Assembly: GCA_017500855.1 (NCBI GenBank)
Contig: JAFVYC010000005.1
Location: forward strand, 1-41,025
DNA: 41,025 nucleotides
DNA from: Clostridia bacterium
GTDB lineage: Bacteria; Bacillota; Clostridia; Christensenellales; CAG-314
Direction of reading: 5' to 3'
Part shown: positions 16,192-24,106 of the stretch, one piece after another
How positions within the stretch are numbered: the stretch's first letter is position 1
How the letters are laid out: each line of letters begins with the position of its first letter
The notes under the pieces: model-generated
What the model saw: the letters and a program-made list of their open reading frames with translations, nothing else
Database searches by the model: none
Told to the model about the DNA's origin: nothing
Position numbers and translations under genes: made by a program

Positions 16192-16220
16192 ATTGTAGCA
16201 CAAAAGCAAAAAATAGTAAA
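16192..16220 (-). promoter_or_regulatory. Promoter of mtnN
   Basis: TTTACT, 17-nt spacer, TACAAT on minus. It lies almost back to back with the plus-strand promoter at 16240-16268. Confidence 0.6.
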
Positions 16221-16239
16221 ACAATACGCCCCAAAAAAA

Positions 16240-16268
16240 TTGCAAAGTGGCAAAGTGTGTGGTACAAT
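16240..16268 (+). promoter_or_regulatory. Promoter of the 88-aa gene
   Basis: TTGCAA, 17-nt spacer, TACAAT on plus; about 28 nt from -10 to the ATG. Confidence 0.65.
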
Positions 16269-16295
16269 GGTAGTAGCAATAACAAGAGGTGCAAC

Positions 16296-16562
16296 ATGAG
16301 AATTTGGGCAAAAACAATTTGTGGCGAAAAAATTACAAGAGATTTGTTGTGGGAAGTTGGCGCAATTGCCAACGAAGACCAGTTTGTGGAAGCAATGCAA
16401 CAAATTTGCGAAAAGATGGACATTCCCACGCCCGTTTGCACAAACACCAACTTGGTGCATTTTGTTTGCTTCAACAATACACGGTTCAAACCAAGAGATT
16501 TTGTGGAGAGCGTGGACTTTGACATGCTGGACGTGGAAGCAGTGCCGGACAAAAAGAAGTAG
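16296..16562 (+). CDS. Small acidic protein of unknown function (88 aa)
   Basis: The product begins MRIWAKTICGEKITRD and ends VEAVPDKKK. It has no membrane segment and no cysteine motif typical of zinc fingers. Its short basic start followed by acidic helices recalls small conserved Clostridia proteins of unknown role, but I cannot name the family. AGAGG lies 5 nt before the ATG. A promoter, a short leader and a downstream terminator show that it is a real, monocistronic unit. Divergent from mtnN, with promoters about 20 bp apart. Confidence 0.75.
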   Translation: MRIWAKTICGEKITRDLLWEVGAIANEDQFVEAMQQICEKMDIPTPVCTNTNLVHFVCFNNTRFKPRDFVESVDFDMLDVEAVPDKKK

Positions 16563-16892
16563 CGCACCACGGGTGTGGAAATTTGCAACTGTTGAACAAA
16601 ACAAAGTTGACTAGCAAAGCACACCACGGACAAAACGACAAAAATTTTGGGCATGCAAAGCGCATGCCTTTTTTTGTGCTAAAATGCAAAACTGCCACCA
16701 CGGGGTGGGCAAATGAGTTGTTTTGCTGTGTTGAACAACACAAACTTTACGCACGAAACGACGTGCAAACTAAAAATGTGTGAATTTGTAGCTTAAATTC
16801 GCAAAAACCCCACCACGTCCCCAAGGAATTGACAAAAACACAACGCATAGCATTGGCAAATTTCCACCATACTAGCCTTGGAGGAATAAAGA
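16563..16892. other. Repeat-bearing intergenic stretch
   Basis: No gene beyond the terminator at 16649-16675. It holds four quasi-palindromes: CACCACGGGTGTGG near 16565, CACCACGG near 16620, CCACCACGGGGTGG near 16695 and CCACCACGTCCCC near 16810. A TTGACA at about 16828 has no convincing -10, so the promoter of the following surface-protein gene is not resolved. Confidence 0.55.
16649..16675 (+). terminator. Intrinsic terminator of the 88-aa gene
   Basis: Stem GGCATGC / GCATGCC with an AAAGC loop followed by seven T on plus. Confidence 0.9.
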
Positions 16893-18008
16893 ATGACACA
16901 AAATTACACATTGAACACAAACCGAAAAAAGGTTGTTGCCATTGTTGTGGCAGTTGTTGTTGCGCTTGTTGTTGTGGGCATTGTAGTTGCTGTTGTTTCG
17001 GCAAATTCCACAATACGAGGTGGCTCTTTCGACAAATTGTCGCTTACAATGGGGCAATCCAACAAGATTGTGTACACACCACCAAAACCGTTGGAAAAGG
17101 GACAAAATATTTGCTGGTACATCAACGGAAACAAGGTGCGTTGTAGCAACTACGTGGGTGGCGACATTTCCGTGTTGTACACGCCAAACAAACTTGCCGA
17201 CGTTGAAGTGAAAATTGTTGCAGGTAAGTACGAGTTTTCCCACAAGATGAAAGTGTTGCCAAACAAGGTGGACTTGTACGCACCAAACGTCACAGTTACC
17301 TACGGCGAAGAAATTGGGGAACTGCATCCCTTTTTGAAGGGCAACAATGCCAACTTTTCCTACAACGGGCAGTTGGTTGTGCCAAATGGCAAGTTGGACG
17401 TTGGCACCTACGACATCACTTTTTCCACCCCCTGCAAGGACAAAAACTGCATTGTTAGGATGCACAAAGGCAAGTTGACTGTTGTGCCAAAGGTAGTTTC
17501 CGTTGGCAAAGTTGGCGTTGTGTTCAACAACTCCACCACTTTCGAAGTTGACAACGCTCAGTTGGATGGGGTGCTGGAAGGCGACCAAGTTTTTGTGGAA
17601 AACTGCACGTTGCACACTTCCAACAAAAACGTTGGCGTGTACCAATCGGAAATTGTTGCAACTCTTGGTGGCAAGGATGCCAAAAACTACACCCTTCAAC
17701 CACAAGTTGAAGTGGAAATTGCGCCAAGACTGCTTTTGTTGAAAGATTGGGCAGTACAGGACAAACCATTTGACGGCACAACCAAGGCTTCGTTGAAACA
17801 CGTGGGTAGGTTGGAAGGCGTCATTGCCGACACCGACGTTTTCGTTGGGGAAATTGTTGCCGAATTTGACAACGCCAACGTGGGTACGCAAAAAGCCAAC
17901 GTTTGCAAAATTGTGCTGTGTGGCAAGGACAAGGACAACTACAAGGTGCATTGCCAAGGCAACCACGAAGCAAAAATTACAAAAAGTTGGCTTTCCAACG
18001 GAAAGTAG
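16893..18008 (+). CDS. Membrane-anchored extracellular protein with YDG/MBG-type beta repeats
   Basis: The 371-aa protein has a short cytosolic start, one membrane helix (about 14-37, very Val-rich) and a long extracellular beta-rich part. Repeated segments follow the YDG/MBG pattern of surface adhesin-like proteins: LYAPNVTVTYGEEIGEL with GTYDITFS, then VDNAQLDGVLEGDQVFVE with NVGVYQSEIVATLGGKDAKNY, then DKPFDGTTKAS with DADV-like and KDKDNYKV ends. Those small domains usually form stalks of bacterial surface proteins. GGAGG lies 8 nt before the ATG. No sortase motif is present; the N-terminal helix acts as the anchor. The ligand is unknown. Confidence 0.8.
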   Translation: MTQNYTLNTNRKKVVAIVVAVVVALVVVGIVVAVVSANSTIRGGSFDKLSLTMGQSNKIVYTPPKPLEKGQNICWYINGNKVRCSNYVGGDISVLYTPNKLADVEVKIVAGKYEFSHKMKVLPNKVDLYAPNVTVTYGEEIGELHPFLKGNNANFSYNGQLVVPNGKLDVGTYDITFSTPCKDKNCIVRMHKGKLTVVPKVVSVGKVGVVFNNSTTFEVDNAQLDGVLEGDQVFVENCTLHTSNKNVGVYQSEIVATLGGKDAKNYTLQPQVEVEIAPRLLLLKDWAVQDKPFDGTTKASLKHVGRLEGVIADTDVFVGEIVAEFDNANVGTQKANVCKIVLCGKDKDNYKVHCQGNHEAKITKSWLSNGK

Positions 18009-18040
18009 AAAAGAGAGAACCATTTTGTTCTCTCTTTTGC
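18008..18040 (+). terminator. Intrinsic terminator of the surface-protein gene
   Basis: Stem AAAGAGAGAAC / GTTCTCTCTTT with a CATTTT loop, T-rich 3' side on plus. It lies between convergent genes and may serve both. Confidence 0.88.
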
Positions 18041-18103
18041 AGTAATGATGAATTGCACAAAATTTGTGCGAAACGTTTGCACAGCCACTTGATAAGTGTG
18101 GTT

Positions 18104-18766
18104 CTACACAACAAAAAACTGTGGAGTGCTTCCGCACACGCTGACAACGTGCTGTTGACCTTGCAGTTGCAAGTGGAAAGTGTGCGTTGGCGTTTGCAAA
18201 GTGCAAATGCTGTTGGGCACAAAACTGCCACACCCTTGCGCTTTGAAAATTGCTTCCTTTTTGCTCCACAATTCGGCAACGTTTTGCAAAGTGGGCTCAA
18301 CCGACTGCTCGCTTTGAGTTGCAATGCGTTCCAACAGCCGAATTGGACTTTTGTTGGAGAAGTGCGCAAGGTTTTCCACGTCCACGCCAACGGCATTGTT
18401 GGAAATTGCCACGCAAACGACGTTTTGGCTGTGGGAAATGGAAAAATGGCACAAATTGCACGTCCACTTGCCACTTGGATGTTTGCAAAATTCCACGTTG
18501 TTCAAGTCAGCCGACAAGCAACGTTCAAGCACTTGTTGCAAAAGTAGCCAAGCGGAAAGTTTTTGCTCGGCAAGGTGGGCATTTCCAATTTGTTGCAATT
18601 CCAACACTCGCTCCGTGCAAACGACTTGATTGACGCTTCCACCACCAACTTGGGCAAAAAACACAGCGCAAAAATCAGCCTGCCCACAAAAATTGGGAAA
18701 CTGCAAAGCATTTGCAACTTGCAAGTCGTTGCCGTGAGGATGAAGTTGTTGAACTGATTTTTGCAC
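18104..18766 (-). CDS. Sfp-type 4'-phosphopantetheinyl transferase
   Basis: The 220-aa enzyme attaches the phosphopantetheine arm of coenzyme A to a conserved serine of carrier proteins. Diagnostic motifs are FSISHS (108-113), GVDVE (127-131, metal ligands) and WSKKEA (167-172, followed by IFK). GTG is taken as the start because GGAAGG lies 7 nt upstream and the promoter's start point falls only about 20 nt further. An upstream ATG would precede the promoter. Length then matches Sfp proteins (220-240). No carrier protein, NRPS or PKS is nearby, so it may be the general enzyme of this genome or act on distant loci. Confidence 0.9.
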   Translation of the reverse strand: MQKSVQQLHPHGNDLQVANALQFPNFCGQADFCAVFFAQVGGGSVNQVVCTERVLELQQIGNAHLAEQKLSAWLLLQQVLERCLSADLNNVEFCKHPSGKWTCNLCHFSISHSQNVVCVAISNNAVGVDVENLAHFSNKSPIRLLERIATQSEQSVEPTLQNVAELWSKKEAIFKAQGCGSFVPNSICTLQTPTHTFHLQLQGQQHVVSVCGSTPQFFVV

Positions 18767-18793
18767 GAAAAAACCTTCCAAATTGTTTTTTAT

Positions 18794-18822
18794 ATTATAC
18801 AATGTTGCAGGCAACAAGTCAA
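18794..18822 (-). promoter_or_regulatory. Promoter of the phosphopantetheinyl transferase gene
   Basis: TTGACT, 17-nt spacer, perfect TATAAT on minus. It gives a very short leader and fixes the GTG start. Confidence 0.82.
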
Positions 18823-19040
18823 GAACAAACCGGCAACAAAATGCATTGGTCACACCATTGTGAAACCGAAGCAAAAACAAATATTGTGAGAAAAATCCGA
18901 TTTGTCTTGACAACTAGACACAGCAAAGATGGTTTGCAGGGAAGAATACAAAATAATTGAAGTGAGATTGTTGGACAGTGGCAATTTCAAAATGCATAAA
19001 AGATAGTGGAAACACAAAGATGCAAATTGAAAAGACAAAC

Positions 19041-19066
19041 AAAAAACAGGCATTGCGCCTGTTTTT
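19041..19066 (-). terminator. Intrinsic terminator of the DUF1508 gene
   Basis: Stem ACAGGC / GCCTGT with a GCAAT loop and six T on minus. The preceding stretch 18823-19040 holds no gene that I can support. Confidence 0.85.
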
Positions 19067-19080
19067 GTTTTGTGAAAATT

Positions 19081-19476
19081 CTAGTAGTCGCCGTTTACAA
19101 TTTCTGCATCGATGCACCACTTTGCAAGGCTTTGGATGCCCTTTTTGCAACCGTCCTTGGAAGCATAGCCACCTTCGCTGGAGCAAATGAGTTCGCCGTT
19201 TTTAGCAAACAAACGGTAGCGATACTTACCTGCTTTGTCCATGTACAGTTCAAACTTGGGGTACTTCAAAGTTTCCACAGTTTTGAGTGTTTGGTCTTCG
19301 ATTGGGGAAGTGCAGTTTTTGCGAACGCTTTCGATGCCACCCTTCAAAGCGGAAACGGATTTGTAGCCAACGCCACCGCTAACGGCAATAGTTTCTTCGT
19401 TGGGAGCCTTCAAACGGTAGTTGTAGTACAAGTCGGATGCTGTTTTGTAGTAAACAAATTGTGCTGTTTTTGCCAT
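19081..19476 (-). CDS. Tandem DUF1508 (YegP/UPF0339-like) protein
   Basis: The 131-aa soluble protein carries two copies of the DUF1508 fold, about 10-65 and 72-125. The second shows the family pattern clearly: KYRYRLFAKNGELICSSEGG then SKDGCKKGIQSL. The first is similar (YYNYRLKAPNEET ... GYKSVSALKGGIESV). The family is widespread, beta-rich and of unknown biochemical function. The ATG at 19476 is chosen because AAGGAGA lies 6 nt upstream; an in-frame codon 12 residues earlier lacks a site. Monocistronic with a strong promoter and terminator. Confidence 0.88.
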   Translation of the reverse strand: MAKTAQFVYYKTASDLYYNYRLKAPNEETIAVSGGVGYKSVSALKGGIESVRKNCTSPIEDQTLKTVETLKYPKFELYMDKAGKYRYRLFAKNGELICSSEGGYASKDGCKKGIQSLAKWCIDAEIVNGDY

Positions 19477-19503
19477 AGTAGTTCTCCTTGGATGTTTTTC
19501 TTT

Positions 19504-19532
19504 ATTATACATTTTTTTTCGACAATTTTCAA
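19504..19532 (-). promoter_or_regulatory. Promoter of the DUF1508 gene
   Basis: TTGAAA, 17-nt spacer, perfect TATAAT on minus, 28 nt before the start codon. Confidence 0.85.
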
Positions 19533-19632
19533 TACCTTTTTCAAAAAAATTTCAAAAAATTTTGCAACAATCTTGGCATAGAAACATCTACTTTTGCAAA
19601 ATTGTGCTTTTGAGCGTCCGTTTTGCTTCAAA

Positions 19633-19925
19633 AATGCCACCACGGGGTGGGGAAAAAAGTGAGAAGTGATGGGTGAGAAGTGATGAGTTGTGATTGTTTT
19701 TTCGCACCACGGGGTGGGTTTTTGCCCAACAAGGCTGTGGAAATGCCCCAAAACGCAACACGGGTGCGACGTTTGCTTGTTTTGCATCAATTGTTTTGAT
19801 TTTGATATTTCCACACACGCACATTTTTTGCACGGCGCAATGGCGCACGTTTTGCACAAAAAAAGAGCAACTGCCACAAAACAGTTGCCTTTGTTGTTGT
19901 TTTTTTTGCACCACGGGGTGGCAAA
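19633..19925. repeat. Cluster of quasi-palindromes plus 7-bp minisatellite
   Basis: CCACCACGGGGTGG occurs at about 19634, again as GCACCACGGGGTGG near 19703, and again near 19908. Between them are the heptamer run gagaagt-gatgggt-gagaagt-gatgagt (about 19656-19690) and a CACGGGTGCG variant near 19768. No gene is supported between 19577 and 19857. Confidence 0.75.
19858..19889 (-). terminator. Intrinsic terminator of the ABC exporter operon
   Basis: Stem GGCAACTG / CAGTTGC followed by CTTTTTTT on minus, about 40 nt after the stop codon. Confidence 0.88.
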
Positions 19926-19926
19926 A

Positions 19927-21813
19927 TTAGTCTTGTTGTTGCAATTGTTGCTTGCTGTACTGCAACATGTACAGTTCGTGGTAGCGACCTTGCTTTTTGA
20001 GCAATTCGTCATGGTTGCCCATTTCCACAACCTCGCCCTTGTGGATTACCACAATTTTGTCGGCGTGTTGAACGGTAGACAAACGGTGCGCAACAATGAT
20101 CATTGTGCCAATGTTCATCATCTTTTCCAAGGAATCTTGAATGAGAATTTCCGTTTCCGTGTCGATGTTGGCAGTTGCTTCGTCCAAAATCATTACTTCC
20201 GGTTTGTGGATGATTGTGCGAGCAAAGGACAGCAATTGGCGTTGACCTGCCGAGAAGTTGTTGCCACGTTCACGCACTTCTTCGTCCAACCCAAGCGCCA
20301 TTTTGCTGATGAACTTGTCGGCGTTGACGTACTTGCAAACACGCATGATTTCCTCGTCGGAAAACTCATCCCGAAGCACAATGTTGGAACGAATTGTGCC
20401 TGCAAACAGGAACACGTCTTGCAACATTTGGCCAAAGTGCTTGCGCAAATTGGAAATTTTGATGTTTTTGATGTTGACACCGTCCAACAAAATTTCCCCC
20501 TTTTGAATGTCGTAGTTTCGGCACAGCAAGGAAAGAATTGTGGTTTTGCCACTGCCCGTTGCGCCAACAAATGCAACGGTTTCGTTGGGTTTGATGTGGA
20601 AGGAAACGTCCTTCAGCACCCACTCGCCTTCGTTGTAGGCAAACCAAACGTTTTTGAATTCGATTTCCCCCTTGACAGTTTCCAGTTCGATTGCGCCTTC
20701 GGTATCCACCACGTCCGGCTTCATATCCATGATGGTGAAAATCTTTTCCGCCGAAGCAAATGCCGATTGCAAACGGTGGAACTGTTCTGCCAAACCTTGA
20801 ATTGGGTTGAAGAATTTGTTGATGTACATGTAGAAGGCAATGAGCACTTCCGAGTTGACAGTTTGCCCCAAAAATTCGATGGGTTTGATGTAGCTCATGC
20901 TACCCAAGCAGAACAGGCACATCACGCAAGCAATGTACAACATGTACACGATTGGGCGGAAGATGCTGAACACAAAAATTTGTTGCTTGGAAGCGTTGTA
21001 CAAGCGAGTGTTGCGTTCCTCGAAGTCTTGCAATTTGCGGTCTTCTTGGTTGAAAACTTGAATAATCTTCATGCCGGACAAGTTTTCCGACAGGTAGGTG
21101 TTTACAGCAGTTGTTGCATCCTTTTCCCTGCGGTAGGCACGGCGAGAAAATTTGCGGAACAGCACTGTGAACAATGCCACAAACGGCACGAAGCACAACA
21201 CCATTAGCGTGAGCATGTAGTTCAAAAACAGCATTGCAACCAACACGCCAACAATAACAAAACAGTTCTTTACCAAGTTTACCAAAAGTCCTGTGAACAT
21301 CATTGAAATGGAGTTGGTGTCGTTGGTGACACGTGTTACAAGTGTTCCCACGGGAATTTTGGAAAGTTGTGCGTGCGACATGCTTTCGATGTGTTGGAAG
21401 GCATCTTCACGCAGTTTTGAAATGATTTTTTGACCGGTTTTTTGCAACGTGATTGCTTGAAGGTAGCCGCCAACAAGGGAAACGACCAACACCGATGCGT
21501 ACAGCGCAATGCGAAGCCACAACTGATTGAGTTGGAACGGCCCCTTGATAAGTTCCGAAATGGAGGAAACGATGAGTGGGGACGTGATGTCGTAGGAAAT
21601 GGTGACAAGCATTACCACGCCAACAAAAACAAAGTTCTTCCAGTAGGGTTTTGCATAGGCAAGAAGGCGCTTGAACAAGTCTGTGTCCTTCATTTTTCTG
21701 TCGAACCCAATGGATTCCTTTTTGTCCTTGATGGTTGCGTAGGCAAAAATCATTATGCCGGAAATGACGCCAACAATTGCGCCAACAATCAACAAAGGTA
21801 GGTATTCGTACAT
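19927..21813 (-). CDS. ABC exporter half, canonical ATPase site subunit
   Basis: This 628-aa type I exporter half has an extra N-terminal helix (about 5-27), then the six-helix export domain (about 58-335) and an ATPase domain (about 380-610). Motifs are Walker A GATGSGKT 417-424, a divergent signature FSAGQ 520-524, Walker B MILDE 541-545 with catalytic Glu545, and switch His576. It pairs with the upstream gene, from whose stop it is one base away; AGGAGG lies inside the upstream gene end. In heterodimeric exporters one site is degenerate. Here the non-canonical signature would complement the Asp-type Walker B of the partner. Drug, lipid or peptide export is possible; the substrate is unknown. 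Confidence 0.93.
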   Translation of the reverse strand: MYEYLPLLIVGAIVGVISGIMIFAYATIKDKKESIGFDRKMKDTDLFKRLLAYAKPYWKNFVFVGVVMLVTISYDITSPLIVSSISELIKGPFQLNQLWLRIALYASVLVVSLVGGYLQAITLQKTGQKIISKLREDAFQHIESMSHAQLSKIPVGTLVTRVTNDTNSISMMFTGLLVNLVKNCFVIVGVLVAMLFLNYMLTLMVLCFVPFVALFTVLFRKFSRRAYRREKDATTAVNTYLSENLSGMKIIQVFNQEDRKLQDFEERNTRLYNASKQQIFVFSIFRPIVYMLYIACVMCLFCLGSMSYIKPIEFLGQTVNSEVLIAFYMYINKFFNPIQGLAEQFHRLQSAFASAEKIFTIMDMKPDVVDTEGAIELETVKGEIEFKNVWFAYNEGEWVLKDVSFHIKPNETVAFVGATGSGKTTILSLLCRNYDIQKGEILLDGVNIKNIKISNLRKHFGQMLQDVFLFAGTIRSNIVLRDEFSDEEIMRVCKYVNADKFISKMALGLDEEVRERGNNFSAGQRQLLSFARTIIHKPEVMILDEATANIDTETEILIQDSLEKMMNIGTMIIVAHRLSTVQHADKIVVIHKGEVVEMGNHDELLKKQGRYHELYMLQYSKQQLQQQD

Positions 21814-21814
21814 A

Positions 21815-23590
21815 CTAGTTGTCCTCCTTTGCTTCGTCAAGCATTTGCAGTTGCACCATCTTGTTGTAGGATGGGCAACGTTCCATAAGTTCGTCGTGAG
21901 TGCCAATGTCCACAACTTTGCCGTCGTCGAGGTACACAACCTTGTCTAGCCCTTGAATTGTGGAAACACGGTGAGCAATTACAAAGGTTGTTTTGCCTTG
22001 GCGAAGTTTTTGCAAGTTGCCAAGAATGATTTTTTCCGTGTCGGTGTCTACTGCGCTGACAGCGTCGTCCAAAATGAGAATGGGCGCATTTTTGAGGATG
22101 GCACGGGAAATGGAAATACGTTGTTTTTGTCCGCCAGACACAGTTACACCACGTTCGCCCAAAACCGTTTGGTAGCCAAGGTGGAACTCTTCGATGTTGT
22201 TGTGCACGCCTGCAATTTTGGCAGCGGAACGGATTTCTTCCAACGTTGCTTGTTGGCTGGCAAAAGCAATGTTGCTGGCAATTGTGTCGCTGAACAGATA
22301 GTTATCTTGCGGAACGTAGGACATAAAACTGCGCAAACTGCGAATTTTGATGTCGTTGACGTCCTTGTCGTCCACAAACAAAGTGCCATCGGGAACGTTG
22401 TAACAACGCAAAATGAGGTCGGCAATGGTTGTTTTGCCACAGCCTGTTTTGCCAATGATGCCCACACGTTCGCCTGCGTTCACCACAAAGGAAACGTCCT
22501 TTAGCGCATCGTAGTCGGTATCGGGGAAGCGGAAAGTGAGGTTTTTGAACTCAACCTTGCCTTGGACGTCCGTTGCTTCCACAGCATCCGCCTTGTCCAC
22601 AACGTCTTGCTTTGCATCCAAAAGTTCGGCAACACGGTTCAAAGACGCTTTGCCACGGGAAGTCATGTCTACAAGTTCGGTGATTGCCATGATGGGCCAA
22701 ACAACCGACGAGAAGTAGCCTGTGAAAGTGATGAGTTGGTCAACTTTGAGAACGCCTTCGTGCACCATGTAGCCACCGTAGCCCCAAATGATGCAAATTA
22801 CCGATTCCACAAACAACGTCACGCAGATGTTCAACAGCGTGCTTGCCTTGGTGTAGGCAACGTTGGTTTGCTCGTTGTTTTTGTTGATCCAACGGAATGC
22901 AAGCAATTCCTTGAATTCCTTGACGTACGCCTTGATGACTGCAATGCCGGAAAAACTTTCCTGCGCAAAGTCGGACAAGTCGGAGTAGGCTTGTTGACGT
23001 GCATCCCACTTGATAGTCAGTTGCTTGCCAACAATTGCGCTGATGGCAAACATGAACGCCATTGGAATGAGGGAAAACAACGTCAGCCAACCGTTCATTT
23101 TGGCCATTTTTACAATGGCAAGTGTGCCCATGAACAGCGAGTCGCACACCATCATCATGCCCCAACTGAAACATTCTTGCACGGTGTACAAGTCGTTTGT
23201 GAAAAGCGACATCAAGTTGCCGACTTTGTTGCGATGGAAGTACTGCAAGGACAAATCTTTGCAATGGCTGAACATGCGACTGCGCAAATCCTTTTCCACC
23301 TTGATGCCGGGAATGAAGAAGCACACACGCCAAGAGAACCTGCCCACAATGAGCAAACCGATGACAATAAGCATTGGAAAGCAAATTTTGTCTACAACAA
23401 ATTGCATTGTGAAGGCAACTTCTTGCCCGTCGACTGTGACAAAACCGTCATCCAATCCGTCAACAACCATGCCGTAGAATTCCGGAATTTCCAACTGCGC
23501 CACGTCAACGACAACCAATGCGAAAATGCCAAGCAACAGTAGCAAGCCAAAACGCAAGTAGTAGCGATTGATGTGTTTACCAAAAATCAT
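21815..23590 (-). CDS. ABC exporter half, degenerate ATPase site subunit
   Basis: This 591-aa half-exporter has six membrane helices (about 10-310) and an ATPase domain (about 345-580). Motifs are Walker A GKTGCGKT 380-387, canonical signature VSGGQ 484-488, Walker B ILILDD 504-509 and switch His540. Asp509 replaces the catalytic glutamate, the mark of the degenerate site in heterodimeric exporters such as TM287/288 and BmrCD. The start ATG follows AGGAGG; a start 11 codons earlier lacks a site. First gene of a two-gene operon. Substrate unknown. Confidence 0.93.
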   Translation of the reverse strand: MIFGKHINRYYLRFGLLLLLGIFALVVVDVAQLEIPEFYGMVVDGLDDGFVTVDGQEVAFTMQFVVDKICFPMLIVIGLLIVGRFSWRVCFFIPGIKVEKDLRSRMFSHCKDLSLQYFHRNKVGNLMSLFTNDLYTVQECFSWGMMMVCDSLFMGTLAIVKMAKMNGWLTLFSLIPMAFMFAISAIVGKQLTIKWDARQQAYSDLSDFAQESFSGIAVIKAYVKEFKELLAFRWINKNNEQTNVAYTKASTLLNICVTLFVESVICIIWGYGGYMVHEGVLKVDQLITFTGYFSSVVWPIMAITELVDMTSRGKASLNRVAELLDAKQDVVDKADAVEATDVQGKVEFKNLTFRFPDTDYDALKDVSFVVNAGERVGIIGKTGCGKTTIADLILRCYNVPDGTLFVDDKDVNDIKIRSLRSFMSYVPQDNYLFSDTIASNIAFASQQATLEEIRSAAKIAGVHNNIEEFHLGYQTVLGERGVTVSGGQKQRISISRAILKNAPILILDDAVSAVDTDTEKIILGNLQKLRQGKTTFVIAHRVSTIQGLDKVVYLDDGKVVDIGTHDELMERCPSYNKMVQLQMLDEAKEDN

Positions 23591-23661
23591 TTTTCCTCCT
23601 TCTGCCGAACCAAACTCTCCCATTTGTTCGACAATATTCCACTTTATAATATATAACTCGT

Positions 23662-23690
23662 ATTATAGCACAGCATTTTGCCTTTGGCAA
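23662..23690 (-). promoter_or_regulatory. Promoter of the ABC exporter operon
   Basis: TTGCCA, 17-nt spacer, perfect TATAAT on minus, about 75 nt before the start codon. Confidence 0.8.
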
Positions 23691-24065
23691 ACGTTGATTG
23701 ATGAACAAACGCACCAATATATCATTTTTGGCGAATAATGTAGGGGTTCTGCAACAAAAAAAATCGTTGCAAAAGAAAATTGTAACGCAAAACAACAAAA
23801 AGGATAATATACAATTTGAAAAAATGCAAAATTGAAACAGGGTGCTTCTACAAAAAACATTTGGCTGAAATTACTACTGTAATATAGTCAAAAACCCCAC
23901 TACGGGGTGGCAGTTTTGAAATAACTTGAAGTTGACGGAGAAGTGGAAAAAGAACACTTGTTCTTGTTGCTGGGCGCCGATGCAAAAAGCCCTTTCAAAT
24001 GCCTTGTGCTTTGCAAATTATAACAAAACCCCCACCACGGGGTGGGGAAATTGCCATTTTTCAGC
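23691..24065. other. Intergenic stretch with two palindromic repeats
   Basis: No gene supported. It carries CCACTACGGGGTGG near 23895 and CCCACCACGGGGTGGGG near 24030. The rest is AT-rich. Confidence 0.6.
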
Positions 24066-24097
24066 AAAAAAAAGAAGGCTCGACTTGAGCCTTCTTG
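24066..24097 (-). terminator. Intrinsic terminator of the exopolyphosphatase gene
   Basis: Stem AAGAAGGCTC / GAGCCTTCTT followed by a long T run on minus, just after the stop. Confidence 0.92.
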
Positions 24098-24106
24098 GTG
24101 GGTTGA

